A stretch of DNA of 64,000 nucleotides, taken from NCBI GenBank assembly GCA_963921195.1, contig OY992537.1:148855841-148919840 (forward strand), in the 5' to 3' direction. Under the pieces are notes generated by a model. The model did not search any database. It saw only the letters and a list, made by a program, of their open reading frames with translations, and had not been told where the DNA came from. Positions within the stretch are counted from its first letter, which is position 1; every line of letters begins with the position of its first letter. A program made the position numbers and the translations under genes. Below are positions 1 to 13,560 of the stretch, piece by piece. This stretch comes from Pegoplata infirma. Taxonomy: Eukaryota > Arthropoda > Insecta > Diptera > Anthomyiidae.

Positions 1-811
1 TTTTCTGTCATGATAAAGCTAATATACTTATGCATTCTAGTTTTTATAGAGTCAAAATCGGATCATTATTTACCGAGTTATAGCAATTTAAAAATGAGGG
101 TCTCCAAGAAACCTTAAATAATGGGTTTCTCATAAAAATGAAAAAAAAAAACTTTGAATAAATGCATATATCTCTGTAAGTACCAGCCCGATTGCCTCAC
201 ATTTGGTTCCAGAGGAAAGATAAAGTCTCAATATTTTATTTTTTTGTTATTTTGACAAAATCGGAGCAATAGTTGCAGAGATACAGCCGTTGAAAGTAAA
301 AGGTCTCCAGACTACGAAAAATTACAAGTTTATAATTTTTGAAAAAATAAATTTTTTTAAAAATTTAAAATCGAGCAATCTCTTTTATTCTAATTAAACT
401 TTATTGAAAAAGATTTAAATTCGTGCAAAGGCATTTGAAATCGATATAATGGTAATCTTGATATAGCCATTTCAAGTTATTACAAGTAACCCGAAAATAT
501 TTTTGATATGAATGCATAAATATCTGTTAATACTAGTCCGATAGTCTTAATTTTTTTCTGTCATGATAAAGCTAATATACTTATGCATTCTAGTTTTTAT
601 AGAGTCAAAATCGGATCATTATTTACCGAGTTATAGCAATTTAAAAATGAGGGTCTCCAAGAAACCTTAAATAATGGGTTTCTCATAAAAATAAAAAAAA
701 AAACTTTGCATAAATGCATATATCTCTGTAAGTACCAGCCCGATTGCCTCACATTTGGTTCCAGAGGAAAGATAAAGTCTTAATCTTTTATTTTTTTGTT
801 ATTTTGACAAA

Positions 812-991
812 ATCGGAGCAATAGTTGCAGAGATACAGCCCTTGAAAGTAAAAGGTCTCCAGACTACGAAAAATTACAAGTTTATCATTTTGAAAAAATA
901 AATTTTTTTAAAAATTTAAAATCGAGCAATCTCTTTTATTCTATTTAAACTTTATTGAAAAAAAATTTAAATTCGTGCAAAGGCATTTGAA
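812..991. repeat. Satellite subunit A (about 180 bp)
   Basis: First of three diverged subunits inside the monomer. It opens with tcggagcaatagttgcagag, followed by atacagcc (cgttgaaa in most copies), then ggtctccagac. The opening aligns by eye with subunit B (tcggatcattatttaccgag, ttatagcaattt, gggtctccaag). Its second half (atcgagcaatctctttta) aligns weakly with the aatgcatatatctctgtaag stretch of B. The A-to-B relation is clear in the first 50 bases and loose after that. Confidence 0.65.
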
Positions 992-1162
992 ATCGAAATA
1001 ATGGTAACCTTGATATAGCCATTTCAAGTTATTACAAGTAACCCGAAAATATTTTTGATATGAATGCATAAATATCTGTTAATACTAGTCCGATAGTCTT
1101 AATTTTTTTCTGTCATGATAAAGCTAATATACTTATGCCTTCTAGTTTTTATAGAGTCAAAA
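992..1162. repeat. Satellite subunit C (about 171 bp)
   Basis: The most diverged subunit. It opens tcgaaataatggtaacc, then ttgatatagccatttcaag, which lines up with the opening of B (taccgagttatagcaattta). Its second half, aatgcataaatatctgttaa then tactagtccgatagtct, clearly matches aatgcatatatctctgtaag then taccagcccgattgtct in B. The match therefore covers both halves in the same order, which supports a duplicated unit over chance similarity. Confidence 0.6.
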
Positions 1163-1363
1163 TCGGATCATTATTTACCGAGTTATAGCAATTTAAAAAT
1201 GAGGGTCTCCAAAAAACCTTAAATAATGGGTTTCTCATAAAAATGAAAAAAAAACTTTGCATAAATGCATATATCTCTGTAAGTACCAGCCCGATTGTCT
1301 CACATTTGGTTCCAGAGGAAAGATAAAGTCTCAATCTTTTATTTTTTTGTTATTTTGACAAAA
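1163..1363. repeat. Satellite subunit B (about 201 bp)
   Basis: It opens tcggatcattatttaccgag and ttatagcaatttaaaaatga, then gggtctccaa. Next come the variable A-tract, aatgcatatatctctgtaag, and the taccagcccgattg block. It resembles subunit A in its first 50 bases and subunit C in its middle. All three interspersed elements in this array sit inside B-type subunits. Confidence 0.65.
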
Positions 1364-4300
1364 TCGGAGCAATAGTTGCAGAGATACAGCCGTTGAAAGT
1401 AAAAGGTCTCCAGACTACGAAAAATTACAAGTTTATCATTTTTGAAAAAATAATTTTTTTTAAAAATTTAAAATCGAGCAATCTCTTTTATTCGAATTAA
1501 ACTTTATTGAAAAAGATTTAAATTCGTGCAAAGGCATTTGAAATCGATATAATGGTAACCTTGATATAGCCATTTCAAGTTATTACAAGTAACCCGAAAA
1601 TATTTTTGATATGAATGCATAAATATCTGTTAATACTAGTCCGATAGTCTTAATTTTTTTCTGTCATGATAAAGCTAATATACTTATGCATTTTAATTTT
1701 TATAGAGTCAAAATCGGATCATTATTTACCGAGTTATAGCAATTTAAAAATGAGGGTCTCCAAAAAACCTTAAATAATGGGTTTCTCATAAAAATGAAAA
1801 AAAAACTTTGCATAAATGCATATATCTCTGTAAGTACCAGCCCGATTGTCTCACATTTGGTTCCAGAGGAAAGATAAAGTCTCAATCTTTTATTTTTTTG
1901 TTATTTTGACAAAATCGGAGCAATAGTTGCAGAGATACAGCCGTTTAAAGTAAAAGGTCTCCTGACTACGAAAAATTACAAGTTTATCATTTTTGAAAAA
2001 AAATTTTTTTTTAAAAATTTAAAATCGAGCAATCTCTTTTATTCTATTTAAACTTTATTGAAAAAGATTTAAATTCGTGCAAAGGCATTAGAAAACGATA
2101 GAATGGTAACCTTGATATAGCCATTTCAAGTTATTACAAGTAACCCGAAAATATTTTTGATATGAATGCATAAATATCTGTTAATACTAGTCTGATAGTC
2201 TTAAATTTTTTCTGTCATGATAAAGCTAATATACTTATGCATTCTAGTTTTTATAGAGTCAAAATCGGATCATTATTTACCGAGTTATAGCAATTTAAAA
2301 ATGAGGGTCTCCAAAAAACCTTAAATAATGGGTTTCTCATAAAAATGAAAAAAAAACTTTGCATAAATGCATATATCTCTGTAAGTACCAGCCCGATTGT
2401 CTCACATTTGGTTCCAGAGGAAAGATAAAGTCTCAATCTTTTATTTTTTTTGTTATTTTGACAAAATCGGAGCAATAGTTGCAGAGATACAGCCGTTGAA
2501 AGTAAAAGGTCTCCAGACTACGAAAAATTACAAGTTTATCATTTTTGAAAAAATAAATTTTTTTAAAAATTTAAAATCGAGCAATCTCTTTTATTCTAAT
2601 TAAACTTTATTGAAAAAGATTTAAATTCGTGCAAAGGCATTTGAAATTGATATAATGGTAACCTTGATATAGCCATTTCAAGTTATTACAAGTAACCCGA
2701 AAATATTTTTGATATGAATGCATAAATATCTGTTAATACTAGTCCGATAGTCTTAATTTTTTTCTATCATGATAAAGCTAATATACTTATGCATTCTAGT
2801 TTTTATAGAGTCAAAATCGGATCATTATTTACCGAGTTATAGCAATTTAAAAATGAGGGTCTCCAAGAAACCTTAAATAATGGGTTTCTCATAAAAATGA
2901 AAAAAAAACTTTGAATAAATGCATATATCTCTGTAAGTACAAGCCCGATTGCCTCACATTTGGTTCCAGAGGAAAGATAAAGTCTCAATATTTTATTTTT
3001 TTGTTATTTTGACAAAATCGGAGCAATAGTTGCAGAGATACAGCCGTTGAAAGTAAAAGGTCTCCAGACTACGAAAAATTACAAGTTTATCATTTATGAA
3101 AAAATAAATTTTTTTAAAAATTTAAAATCGAGCAATCTCTTTTATTCTAATTAAACTTTATTGAAAAAGATTTAAATTCGTGCAAAGGCATTTGAAATCG
3201 ATATAATGGTAACCTTGATATAGCCATTTCAAGTTATTACAAGTAACCCGAAAATATTTTTGATATGAATGCATAAATATCTGTTAATACTAGTCCGATA
3301 GTCTTAATTTTTTTCTGTCATGATAAAGCTAATATACTTATGCATTCTAGTTTTTATAGAGTCAAAATCGGATCATTATTTACCGAGTTATAGCAATTTA
3401 AAAATGAGGGTCTCCAAGAAACCTTAAATAATGGGTTTCTCATAAAAATAAAAAAAAAACTTTGCATAAATGCATATATCTCTGTAAGTACCAGCCCGAT
3501 TGCCTCACGTTTGGTTCCAGAGGAAAGATAAAGTCTCAATCTTTCATTTTTTTGTTATTTTGACAAAATCGGAGCAATAGTTGCAGAGATACAGCCGTTG
3601 AAAGTAAAAGGTCTCCAGACTACGAAAAATTACAAGTTTATCATTTTGAAAAAATAAATTTTTTTAAAAATTTAAAATCGAGCAATCTCTTTTATTCTAT
3701 TTAAACTTTATTGAAAAAAATTTAAATTCGTGCAAAGGCATTTGAAATCGAAATAATGGTAACCTTGATATAGCCATTTCAAGTTATTACAAGTAACCCG
3801 AAAATATTTTTGATATGAATGCATAAATATCTGTTAATACTAGTCCGATAGTCTTAATTTTTTTCTGTCATGATAAAGCTAATATTCTTATGCCTTCTAG
3901 TTTTTATAGAGTCAAAATCGGATCATTATTTACCGAGTTATAGCAATTTAAAAATGAGGGTCTCCAAAAAACCTTAAATAATGGGTTTCTCATAAAAATG
4001 AAAAATAAACTTTGCATAAATGCATATATCTCTGTAAGTACCAGCCCGATTGTCTCACATTTGGTTCCAGAGGAAAGATAAAGTCTCAATCTTTTATTTT
4101 TTTGTTATTTTGACAAAATCGGAGCAATAGTTACAGAGATACAGCCGTTGAAAGTAAAAGGTCTCCAGACTACGAAAAATTACAACTTTATCATTTTTGA
4201 AAAAATAAATTTTTTTAAAAATTTAAAATCGAGCAATCTCTTTTATTCTATTTAAACTTTATTGAAAAAGATTTAAATTCGTGCAAAGGCATTTGAAATC

Positions 4301-5151
4301 GAAATAATGGTAACCTTGATATAGCCATTTCAAGTTATTACAAGTAACCCGAAAATATTTTTGATATGAATGCATAAATATCTGTTAATACTAGTCCGAT
4401 AGTCTTAATTTTTTGCTGTCATGATAAAGCTAATATACTTATGCATTCTAGTTTTTATAGAGTCAAAATCGGATCATTATTTACCGAGTTATAGCAATTT
4501 AAAAATGAGGGTCTCCAAAAAGACTGGTTCCATTTAAAATAGCATAGGCAATCCGCCGATGGTGGTTCAATTTATACAAAAATTAACATTTCCATTCTTC
4601 TGATCTTTATTGAATTTCGGTTTTTGTTATTTAGTCGAAATTGTGAATGGTTCGCGTTTTATCGCTGTTCAAAGTTGGTATTTTGCCACAATTTCATGAG
4701 AAATACATAATGTTTAAATGATCGTATCTTTGGAACGCATCTTCCGAATATCACGAAATAAATCGCAAAATAATGGTTATGTCCTGTACTTAAAATAGAA
4801 TTTTTAAAAAGGATAGGATGCTTAGCAAAAAGGATATCGAAGTTAAAAAAATGTCCTTAATTTGCAAATATCTCAAAATGCGTATCTTTAATTTTCCTTT
4901 ATTTTTTTGCACATATAGACCAAAATGTACTTAACAACATATGCAAATCCCAAATTGGGGTGATAAGCGGTTTAATTGTAAACGCGGTTTCATGAAACGC
5001 CTTATTGATTTTTGTTAAAAACTCTCGTTTACAAATGAAAAACAAATTCTGCGCACTAACAGCGAATAATTTTTTTATATGTATTTTTGATCGCTAAGCT
5101 CAAAAATTTCATTAAAACAACATTTCGCGAATACATTTTTGTTAAATGAAT

Positions 5152-5472
5152 TTTTAGCGTTTTTTGGAGATACTTAAACTATTTTGCTTATATCTTAAGT
5201 TCTGTTTATCTGATCTTCTCGCAATAAAAACCAAACTAAAGATAATCAAATTTCCAACAAATCCTACATTCATCATTTTTTCATTAGTTCATAGCTTTAC
5301 GCGCAAATAAATTTTTTAGCGTTATTTAGAGGTATTTTGACTATTTTTCTTATATCTTGAGTTCCGTTCATCTGATCTTTTCGCAATAAAAACCAAATTA
5401 AAGACAATCAAATTTCCAACAAATCCCTCATTCATTATTTTTATATCAGTTCATAACTTTACGCGCAATAGG
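5152..5472. repeat. Two tandem repeats of about 158 bp in the left foldback arm
   Basis: Two adjacent diverged copies (about 5152-5310 and 5311-5472) share tttttagcgtt, cttatatctt, tctgatctt, cgcaataaaaaccaaa, atcaaatttccaacaaatcc and ctttacgcgcaa in the same order. The reverse complement of the pair lies in the right arm at about 5765-6095. The internal duplication therefore happened before or together with formation of the inverted repeat. Confidence 0.75.
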
Positions 5473-5764
5473 CAAACAAGGAAAAACTATTTTTTTATTA
5501 ACAAAGCCCATTTTTTAAAAATTTATAAACAGAAATCGTAAAAAATTACCAATTTTTTTTTTTTGTATTTTATCATGTATATTCATATAATTTGTGATAA
5601 CTTCGGAGTAAACCTATAGATTTTCATCTAATCAACTTTATTATATTTCTAAATGTTCAGGCTTTGCAGATAAATAAAAAGACGTAATTAATTGCAAAGA
5701 TTTCTATTTCTTAAACTTTTTTTTAACGATTTGTTAATCAAAAAACTTATATTAGTCATATGTT

Positions 5765-6095
5765 TTCCTATTGCGCGTAAAGTTATGAACTGATATAAAA
5801 ATAATGAATGAAGGATTTGTTGGAAATTTGATTATCTTTAATTTGGATCTTATTTCGGAAGGATCAGATAAATGGAGCTCAAGATATAAAAAAAATAGTC
5901 AAAACACCTTCAAATAACGCTAAAAAAAATATTTGCGCGTAATGCTATGAACTGGCGAGAAAATATTGAATGTAGGATTTGTTGGAAATTAGATTATCTT
6001 TAGTTTGGGTTTTATTTCAAGAAGATCAGATAAACAGAACTTAAGATATAAGCAAAATAGTTAAAATACCTCCAAAGATCGCTAAAAAATTCATG
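5765..6095. repeat. Mirror copies of the 158-bp repeats in the right foldback arm
   Basis: The same two subrepeats occur here in reverse complement: ttgcgcgtaaagttatgaac, ggatttgttggaaatttgat and agatcagataaacagaactt appear twice with small changes. Divergence from the left arm is visible (for example an altered block near 5840-5870), so the arms are no longer being homogenised perfectly. Confidence 0.7.
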
Positions 6096-9000
6096 TAACA
6101 AAAATGTATTCGCAAAATGTTGTTTTAATGAAATTTTTGAGTTTAGCGATCAAAAATACATATAAAAAAATTATTCGCGGTTAGTGCGAAGAAATTGTTT
6201 TTCATTTGTAAACGAGAGTTATTAACAAAAATCAATAAGGCGTTTCATGAAACCGCGTTTACAATTAAACCGCTTATCACCCCAATTTGGGATTTGCATA
6301 TGTTGTTAAGTACATTTTGGGCTATATATGCAAAAAAATATAGGAAAATTAAAGATACGCATTTTGAGATATTTGCAAATTAAGGGCATTTTTTAAATTC
6401 AATATCCTTTTTGCAAAGCATCCTATCCTTTTTCAAAATTTTGTTTTAAGTACAGGACATAGTCATTATTTTGCGCTTTATTTCGTGGCAATCGGATGAT
6501 GCGTTCCAAAGATATGATCATTTAAACATTGTGTATTTATCATACAATTGCTGCAAAATACCAACTTTGAACAGCGATAAAACGCGAACCATTCACAATT
6601 TTTACTAAATAACAAAAACCGAAATTCAACAAAAATCAGAAGAACATATATACCAATTTTTAAGACAATTAAAATAGGTAAGGCCGAAAAAGTGTTTTTT
6701 TGTAGTCAAAAATTTTGGAATACTTCAAAAACCTTAAATAATGGGTTTCTCATAAAAATGAAAAAAAAAACTTTGCATAAATGCATATATCTCTGTAAGT
6801 ACCAGCCCGATTGTCTCACATTTGGTTCCAGAGGAAAGATAAAGTCTTAATCTTTTATTTTTTTGTTATTTTGACAAAATCGGAGCAATAGTTGCAGAGA
6901 TACAGCCGTTGAAAGTAAAAGGTCTCCAGACTACGAAAAATTACAAGTTTATCATTTTTGAAAAAATAAATTTTTTTAAAAATTTAAAATCGAGCAATCT
7001 CTTTTATTCTATTTAAACTTTATTGAAAAAGATTTAAATTCGTGCAAAGGCATTTGAAAGCGATATAATGGTAACCTTGATATAGCCATTTCAAGTTATT
7101 ACAAGTAACCCGAAAATATTTTTGATATGAATGCATAAATATCTGTTAATACTAGTCTGATAGTCATAATTTTTTTCTGTCATGATAAAGCTAATATACT
7201 TATACATTCTAATTTTTATAGAGTCAAAATCGGATCATTATTTACCGAGTTATAGCAATTTAAAAATGAGGGTCTCCAAAAAACCTTAAATAATGGGTTT
7301 CTCATAAAAATGAAAAAAAAAAAACTTTGCATAAATGCATATATCTCTGTAAGTACCAGCCCGATTGTCTCACATTTGGTTGCAGAGGAAAGATAAAGTC
7401 TCAATCTTTTATTTTTTTGTTATTTTGACAAAATCGGAGCAATAGTTGCAGAGATACAGCCGTTGAAAGTAAAAGGTCTCCAGACTACGAAAAATTACAA
7501 GTTTATCATTTTTGAAAAAATAAATTTTTTTAAAAATTTAAAATCGAGCAATCTCTTTTATTCTATTTAAACTTTATTGAAAAAGATTTAAATTCGTGCA
7601 AAGGCATTAGAAAACGATAGAATGGTAACCTTGATATAGCCATTTCAAGTTATTACAAGTAACCCGAAAATATTTTTGATATGAATGCATAAATATCTGT
7701 TAATACTAGTCCGATAGTCTTAATTTTTTTCTGTCATGATAAAGCTAATATACTTATGCCTTCTAGTTTTTATAGAGTCAAAATCGGATCATTATTTACC
7801 GAGTTATAGCAATTTAAAAATGAGGGTCTCCAAAAAACATTAAATAATGGGTTTCTCATAAAAATGAAAAAAAAACTTTGCATAAATGCATATATCTCTG
7901 TAAGTACCAGCCCGATTGTCTCACATTTGGTTCCAGAGGAAAGATAAAGTCTCAATCTTTTATTTTTTTGTTATTTTGACAAAATCGGAGCAATAGTTGC
8001 AGAGATACAGCCGTTGAAAGGAAAAGGTCTCCAGACTACGAAAAATTACAAGTTTATCATTTTTGAAAAAATATTTTTTTTTAAAAATTTAAAATCGAGC
8101 AATCTCTTTTATTCGAATTAAACTTTATTGAAAAAGATTTAAATTCGTGCAAAGGCATTTGAAATCGATATAATGGTAACCTTGATATAGCCATTTCAAG
8201 TTATTACAAGTAACCCGAAAATATTTTTGATATGAATGCATAAATATCTGTTAATACTAGTCCGATAGTCTTAATTTTTTTCTGTCATGATAAAGCTAAT
8301 ATACTTATGCATTCTAATTTTTATAGAGTCAAAATCGGATCATTATTTACAGAGTTATAGCAATTTAAAAATGAGGGTCTCCAAAAAACCTTAAATAATG
8401 GGTTTCTCATAAAAATGAAAAAAAAAACTTTGCATAAATGCATATATCTCTGTAAGTACCAGCCCGATTGTCTCACATTTGGTTCCAGAGGAAAGATAAA
8501 GTCTCAATCTTTTATTTTTTTGTTATTTTGACAAAATCGGAGCAATAGTTGCAGAGATACAGCCGTTGAAAGTAAAAGGTCTCCAGACTACGAAAAATTA
8601 CAAGTTTATCATTTTTAAAAAAATTTTTTTTTTTTAAAATTTAAAATCGAGCAATCTCTTTTATTCTATTTAAACTTTATTGAAAAAGATTTAAATTCGT
8701 GCAAAGGCATTAGAAAACGATAGAATGGTAACCTTGATATAGCCATTTCAAGTTATTACAAGTAACCCGAAAATACTTTTGATATGAATGCATAAATATC
8801 TGTTAATACTAGTCTGATAGTCTTAAATTTTTTCTGTCATGATAAAGCTAATATACTTATGCATTCTAGTTTTTATAGAGTCAAAATCGCATCATTATTT
8901 ACCGAGTTATAGCAATTTAAAAATGAGGGTCTCCAAAAAACCTTAAATAATGGGTTTCTCATAAAAATGAAAAAAAAACTTTGCATAAATGCATATATCT

Positions 9001-12000
9001 CTGTAAGTACCAGCCCGATTGTCTCACATTTGGTTCCAGAGGAAAGATAAAGTCTCAATCTTTTATTTTTTTGTTATTTTGACAAAATCGGAGCAATAGT
9101 TGCAGAGATACAGCCGTTGAAAGTAAAAGGTCTCCAGACTACGAAAAATTACAAGTTTATCATTTTTGAAAAAATAAATTTTTTTAAAAATTTAAAATCG
9201 AGCAATCTCTTTTATTCTAATTAAACTATATTGAAAAAGATTTAAATTCGTGCAAAGGCATTTGAAATTGATATAATGGTAACCTTGATATAGCCATTTC
9301 AAGTTATTACAAGTAACCCGAAAATATTTTTGATAGGAATGCATATATATCTGTTAATACTAGTCCGATAGTCTTAATTTTTTTCTGTCATGATAAAGCT
9401 AATATACTTATGCATTCTAGTTTTTATAGAGTCAAAATCGGATCATTATTTACCGAGTTATAGCAATTTAAAAATGAGGGTCTCCAAGAAACCTTAAATA
9501 ATGGGTTTCTCATAAAAATGAAAAAAAAAACTTTGAATAAATGCATATATCTCTGTAAGTACCAGCCCGATTGCCTCACATTTGGTTCCAGAGGAAAGAT
9601 AAAGTCTCAATATTTTATTTTTTTGTTATTTTGACAAAATCGGAGCAATAGTTGCAGAGATACAGCCGTTGAAAGTAAAAGGTCTCCAGACTACGAAAAA
9701 TTACAAGTTTATCATTTTTGAAAAAATAAATTTTTTTAAAAATTTAAAATCGAGCAATCTCTTTTATTCTAACTAAACTTTATTGAAAAAGATTTAAATT
9801 CGTGCAAAGGCATTTGAAATCGATATAATGGTAACCTTGATATAGCCATTTCAAGTTATTACAAGTAACCCGAAAATATTTTTGATATGAATGCATAAAT
9901 ATCTGTTAATACTAGTCCGATAGTCTTAATTTTTTTTTGTCATGATAAAGCTAATATACTTATGCATTCTAGTATTTATAGAGTCAAAATCGGATCATTA
10001 TTTACCGAGTTATAGCAATTTAAAGATGAGGGTCTCCAAGAAACCTTAAATAATGGGTTTCTCATAAAAATAAAAAAAAAACTTTGCATAAATGCATATA
10101 TCTCTGTAAGTACCAGCCCGATTGCCTCACATTTGGTTCCAGAGGAAAGATAAAGTCTCAATCTTTAATTTTTTTGTTATTTTGACAAAATCGGAGCAAT
10201 AGTTGCAGAGATACAGCCGTTGAAAGTAAAAGGTCTCCAGACTACGAAAAATTACAAGTTTATCATTTTTGAAAAAAAATTTTTTTTTAAAAATTTAAAA
10301 TCGAGCAATCTCTTTTATTCTATTTAAACTTTATTGAAAAAGATTTAAATTCGTGCAAAGGCATTAGAAAACGATAGAATGGTAACCTTGATATAGCCAT
10401 TTCAAGTTATTACAAGTAACCCGAAAATATTTTTGATATGAATGCATAAATATCTGTTAATACTAGTCTGATAGTCTTAAATTTTTTCTGTCATGATAAA
10501 GCTAATATACTTATGCATTCTAGTTTTTATAGAGTCAAAATCGCATCATTATTTACCGAGTTATAGCAATTTAAAAATGAGGGTCTCCAAAAAACCTTAA
10601 ATAATGGGTTTCTCATAAAAATGAAAAAAAAACTTTGCATAAATGCATATATCTCTGTAAGTACCAGCCCGATTGTCTCACATTTGGTTCCAGAGGAAAG
10701 ATAAAGTCTCAATCTTTTATTTTTTTGTTATTTTGACAAAATCGGAGCAATAGTTGCAGAGATACAGCCGTTGAAAGTAAAAGGTCTCCAGACTACGAAA
10801 AATTACAAGTTTATCATTTTTGAAAAAATAAATTTTTTTAAAAATTTAAAATCGAGCAATCTCTTTTATTCTAATTAAACTTTATTGAAAAAGATTTAAA
10901 TTTGTGCAAAGGCATTTGAAATTGATATAATGGTAACCTTGATATAGCCATTTCAAGTTATTACAAGTAACCCGAAAATATTTTTGATATGAATGCATAA
11001 ATATCTGTTAATACTAGTCCGATAGTCTTAATTTTTTTCTGTCATGATAAAGCTAATATACTTATGCATTCTAGTTTTTATAGAGTCAAAATCGGATCAT
11101 TATTTACCGAGTTATAGCAATTTAAAAATGAGGGTCTCCAAGAAACCTTAAATAATGGGTTTCTCATAAAAATGAAAAAAAAACTTTGAATAAATGCATA
11201 TATCTCTGTAAGTACCAGCCCGATTGCCTCACATTTGGTTCCAGAGGAAAGATAAAGTCTCAATATTTTATTTTTTTGTTATTTTGACAAAATCGGAGCA
11301 ATAGTTGCAGAGATACAGCCGTTGAAAGTACTAGGTCTCCAGACTACGAAAAATTACAAGTTTATCATTTTTGAAAAAATAAATTTTTTTAAAAATTTAA
11401 AATCGAGCAATCTCTTTTATTCTAATTAAACTTTATTGAAAAAGATTTAAATTCGTGCAAAGGCATTTGAAATCGATATAATTGTAACCTTGATATAGCC
11501 ATTTCAAGTTATTACAAGTAACCCGAAAATATTTTTGATATGAATGCATAAATATCTGTTAATACTAGTCCGATAGTCTTAATTTTTTTCTGTCATGATA
11601 AAGCTAATATACTTATGCATTCTAGTTTTTATAGAGTCAAAATCGGATCATTATTTACCGAGTTATAGCAATTTAAAAATGAGGGTCTCCAAGAAACCTT
11701 AAATAATGGGTTTCTCATAAAAATAAAAAAAAACTTTGCATAAATGCATATATCTCTGTAAGTACCAGCCCGATTGCCTCACATTTGGTTCCAGAGGAAA
11801 GATAAAGTCTCAATCTTTTATTTTTTTGTTATTTTGACAAAATCGGAGCAATAGTTGCAGAGATACAGCCGTTGAAAGTAAAAGGTCTCCAGACTACGAA
11901 AAATTACAAGTTTATCATTTTGAAAAAATAAATTTTTTTAAAAATTTAAAATCGAGCAATCTCTTTTATTCTATTTAAACTTTATTGAAAAAGATTTAAA

Positions 12001-13560
12001 TTCGTGCAAAGGCATTTGAAATCGAAATAATGGTAACCTTGATATAGCCATTTCAAGTTATTACAAGTAACCCGAAAATATTTTTGATATGAATGCATAA
12101 ATATCTGTTAATACTAGTCCGATAGTCTTAATTTTTTGCTGTCATGATAAAGCTAATATACTTATGCATTCTAGTTTTTATAGAGACAAAATCGGATCAT
12201 TATTTACCGAGTTATAGCAATTTAAAAATGAGGGTCTCCAAAAAACCTTAAATAATGGGTTTCTCATAAAAATGAAAAAAAAACTTTGCATAAATGCATA
12301 TATCTCTGTAAGTACCAGCCCGATTGTCTCACATTTGGTTCCAGAGGAAAGATAAAGTCTTAATCTTTTATTTTTTTGTTATTTTGACAAAATCGGAGCA
12401 ATAGTTGCAGAGATACAGCCGTTGAAAGTAAAAGGTCTCCAGACTACGAAAAATTACAAGTTTATGATTTTTGAAAAAAAAAATTTTTTTTTAAAATTTA
12501 AAATCGAGCAATCTCTTTTATTCTATTTAAACTTTATTGAAAAAGATTTAAATTCGTGCAAAGGCATTAGAAAACGATAGAATGGTAACCTTGATATAGC
12601 CATTTCAAGTTATTACAAGTAACCCGAAAATATTTTTGATATGAATGCATAAATATCTGTTAATACTAGTCCGATAGTCTTAATTTTTTTCTGTCATGAT
12701 AAAGCTAATATACTTATGCCTTCTAGTTTTTATAGAGTCAAAATCGGATCATTATTTACCGAGTTATAGCAATTTAAAAATGAGGGTCTCCAAAAAACCT
12801 TAAATAATGGGTTTCTCATAAAAATGAAAAAAAAACTTTGCATAAATGCATATATCTCTGTAAGTACCAGCCCGATTGTCTCACATTTGGTTCCAGAGGA
12901 AAGATAAAGTCTCAATCTTTTATTTTTTTGTTATTTTGACAAAATCGGAGCAATAGTTGCAGAGATACAGCCGTTGAAAGTAAAAGGTCTCCAGACTACG
13001 AAAAATTACAAGTTTATCATTTTTGAAAAAAATAATTTTTTTTAAAAATTTAAAATCGAGCAATCTCTTTTATTCGAATTAAACTTTATTGAAAAAGATT
13101 TAAATTCGTGCAAAGGCATTTGAAATCGATATAATGGTAACCTTGATATAGCCATTTCAAGTTATTACAAGTAACCCGAAAATATTTTTGATATGAATGC
13201 ATAAATATCTGTTAATACTAGTCCGATAGTCTTAATTTTTTTCTGTCATGATAAAGCTAATATACTTATGCATTCTAATTTTTATAGAGTCAAAATCGGA
13301 TCATTATTTACCGAGTTATAGCAATTTAAAAATGAGGGTCTCCAAAAAACCTTAAATAATGGGTTTCTCATAAAAATGAAAAAAAAAAACTTTGCATAAA
13401 TGCATATATCTCTGTAAGTACCAGCCCGATTGTCTCACATTTGGTTCCAGAGGAAAGATAAAGTCTCAATCTTTTATTTTTTTGTTATTTTGACAAAATC
13501 GGAGCAATAGTTGCAGAGATACAGCCGTTGAAAGTAAAAGGTCTCCAGACTACGAAAAAT

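Larger units (their letters stand above)
812..1363. repeat. Reference satellite monomer (one 552-bp copy)
   Basis: A representative monomer, phased from one tcggagcaatag to the next. It holds three recurring anchors: tcggagcaatag (812), tcgaaataatgg (992; most copies read tcgatataatgg or a relative) and tcggatcattat (1163). It is AT-rich, with two homopolymer tracts that vary between copies: an A-run of about 8-12 after aaaatg, and an A-run/T-run after catttttg. No RNA gene, coding exon or CENP-B-like box was recognised. A 61-codon open frame lies on the minus strand of many copies; I treat it as incidental. Confidence 0.95.
1..4521. repeat. 551-bp satellite array, segment 1 (left edge open)
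   Basis: About eight head-to-tail copies of a 551-bp monomer; landmark words such as ctgtcatgataaagctaat recur every 550-552 bp. The array is already in progress at base 1, so its left end lies outside the window. Copies differ mainly by single bases and by the length of an A-tract after aaaatg. At 3870-4010 a variant copy has tattcttatgcc and aaaaataaac, which reappears near 17120-17250, so variants are shared over more than 10 kb. I see no gene. The segment ends where the first foldback element is inserted. Confidence 0.97.
4522..6726. mobile_element. 2.2-kb foldback (long inverted repeat) element
   Basis: Non-satellite DNA splits a monomer between ggtctccaaaaa and aaaccttaaataatggg, with no satellite sequence lost. 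Two arms of nearly 0.9 kb (about 4594-5480 and 5760-6653) are imperfect reverse complements. For example, cgcgttttatcgctgttcaa at about 4653 is answered by ttgaacagcgataaaacgcg at about 6567. A loop of about 280 bp lies between them. The outer 70-75 bp at each end do not pair well. The ends gactggttcc and ggaatacttc are flanked by A5, a possible low-complexity target duplication. No transposase ORF exists, so it is non-autonomous; family unknown. Confidence 0.85.

Noticed and set aside
4522..6726. Terminal target duplication AAAAA as firm evidence of transposition
   Set aside because: The site is a homopolymer run in the satellite, so five shared A residues cannot be told from the pre-existing sequence.
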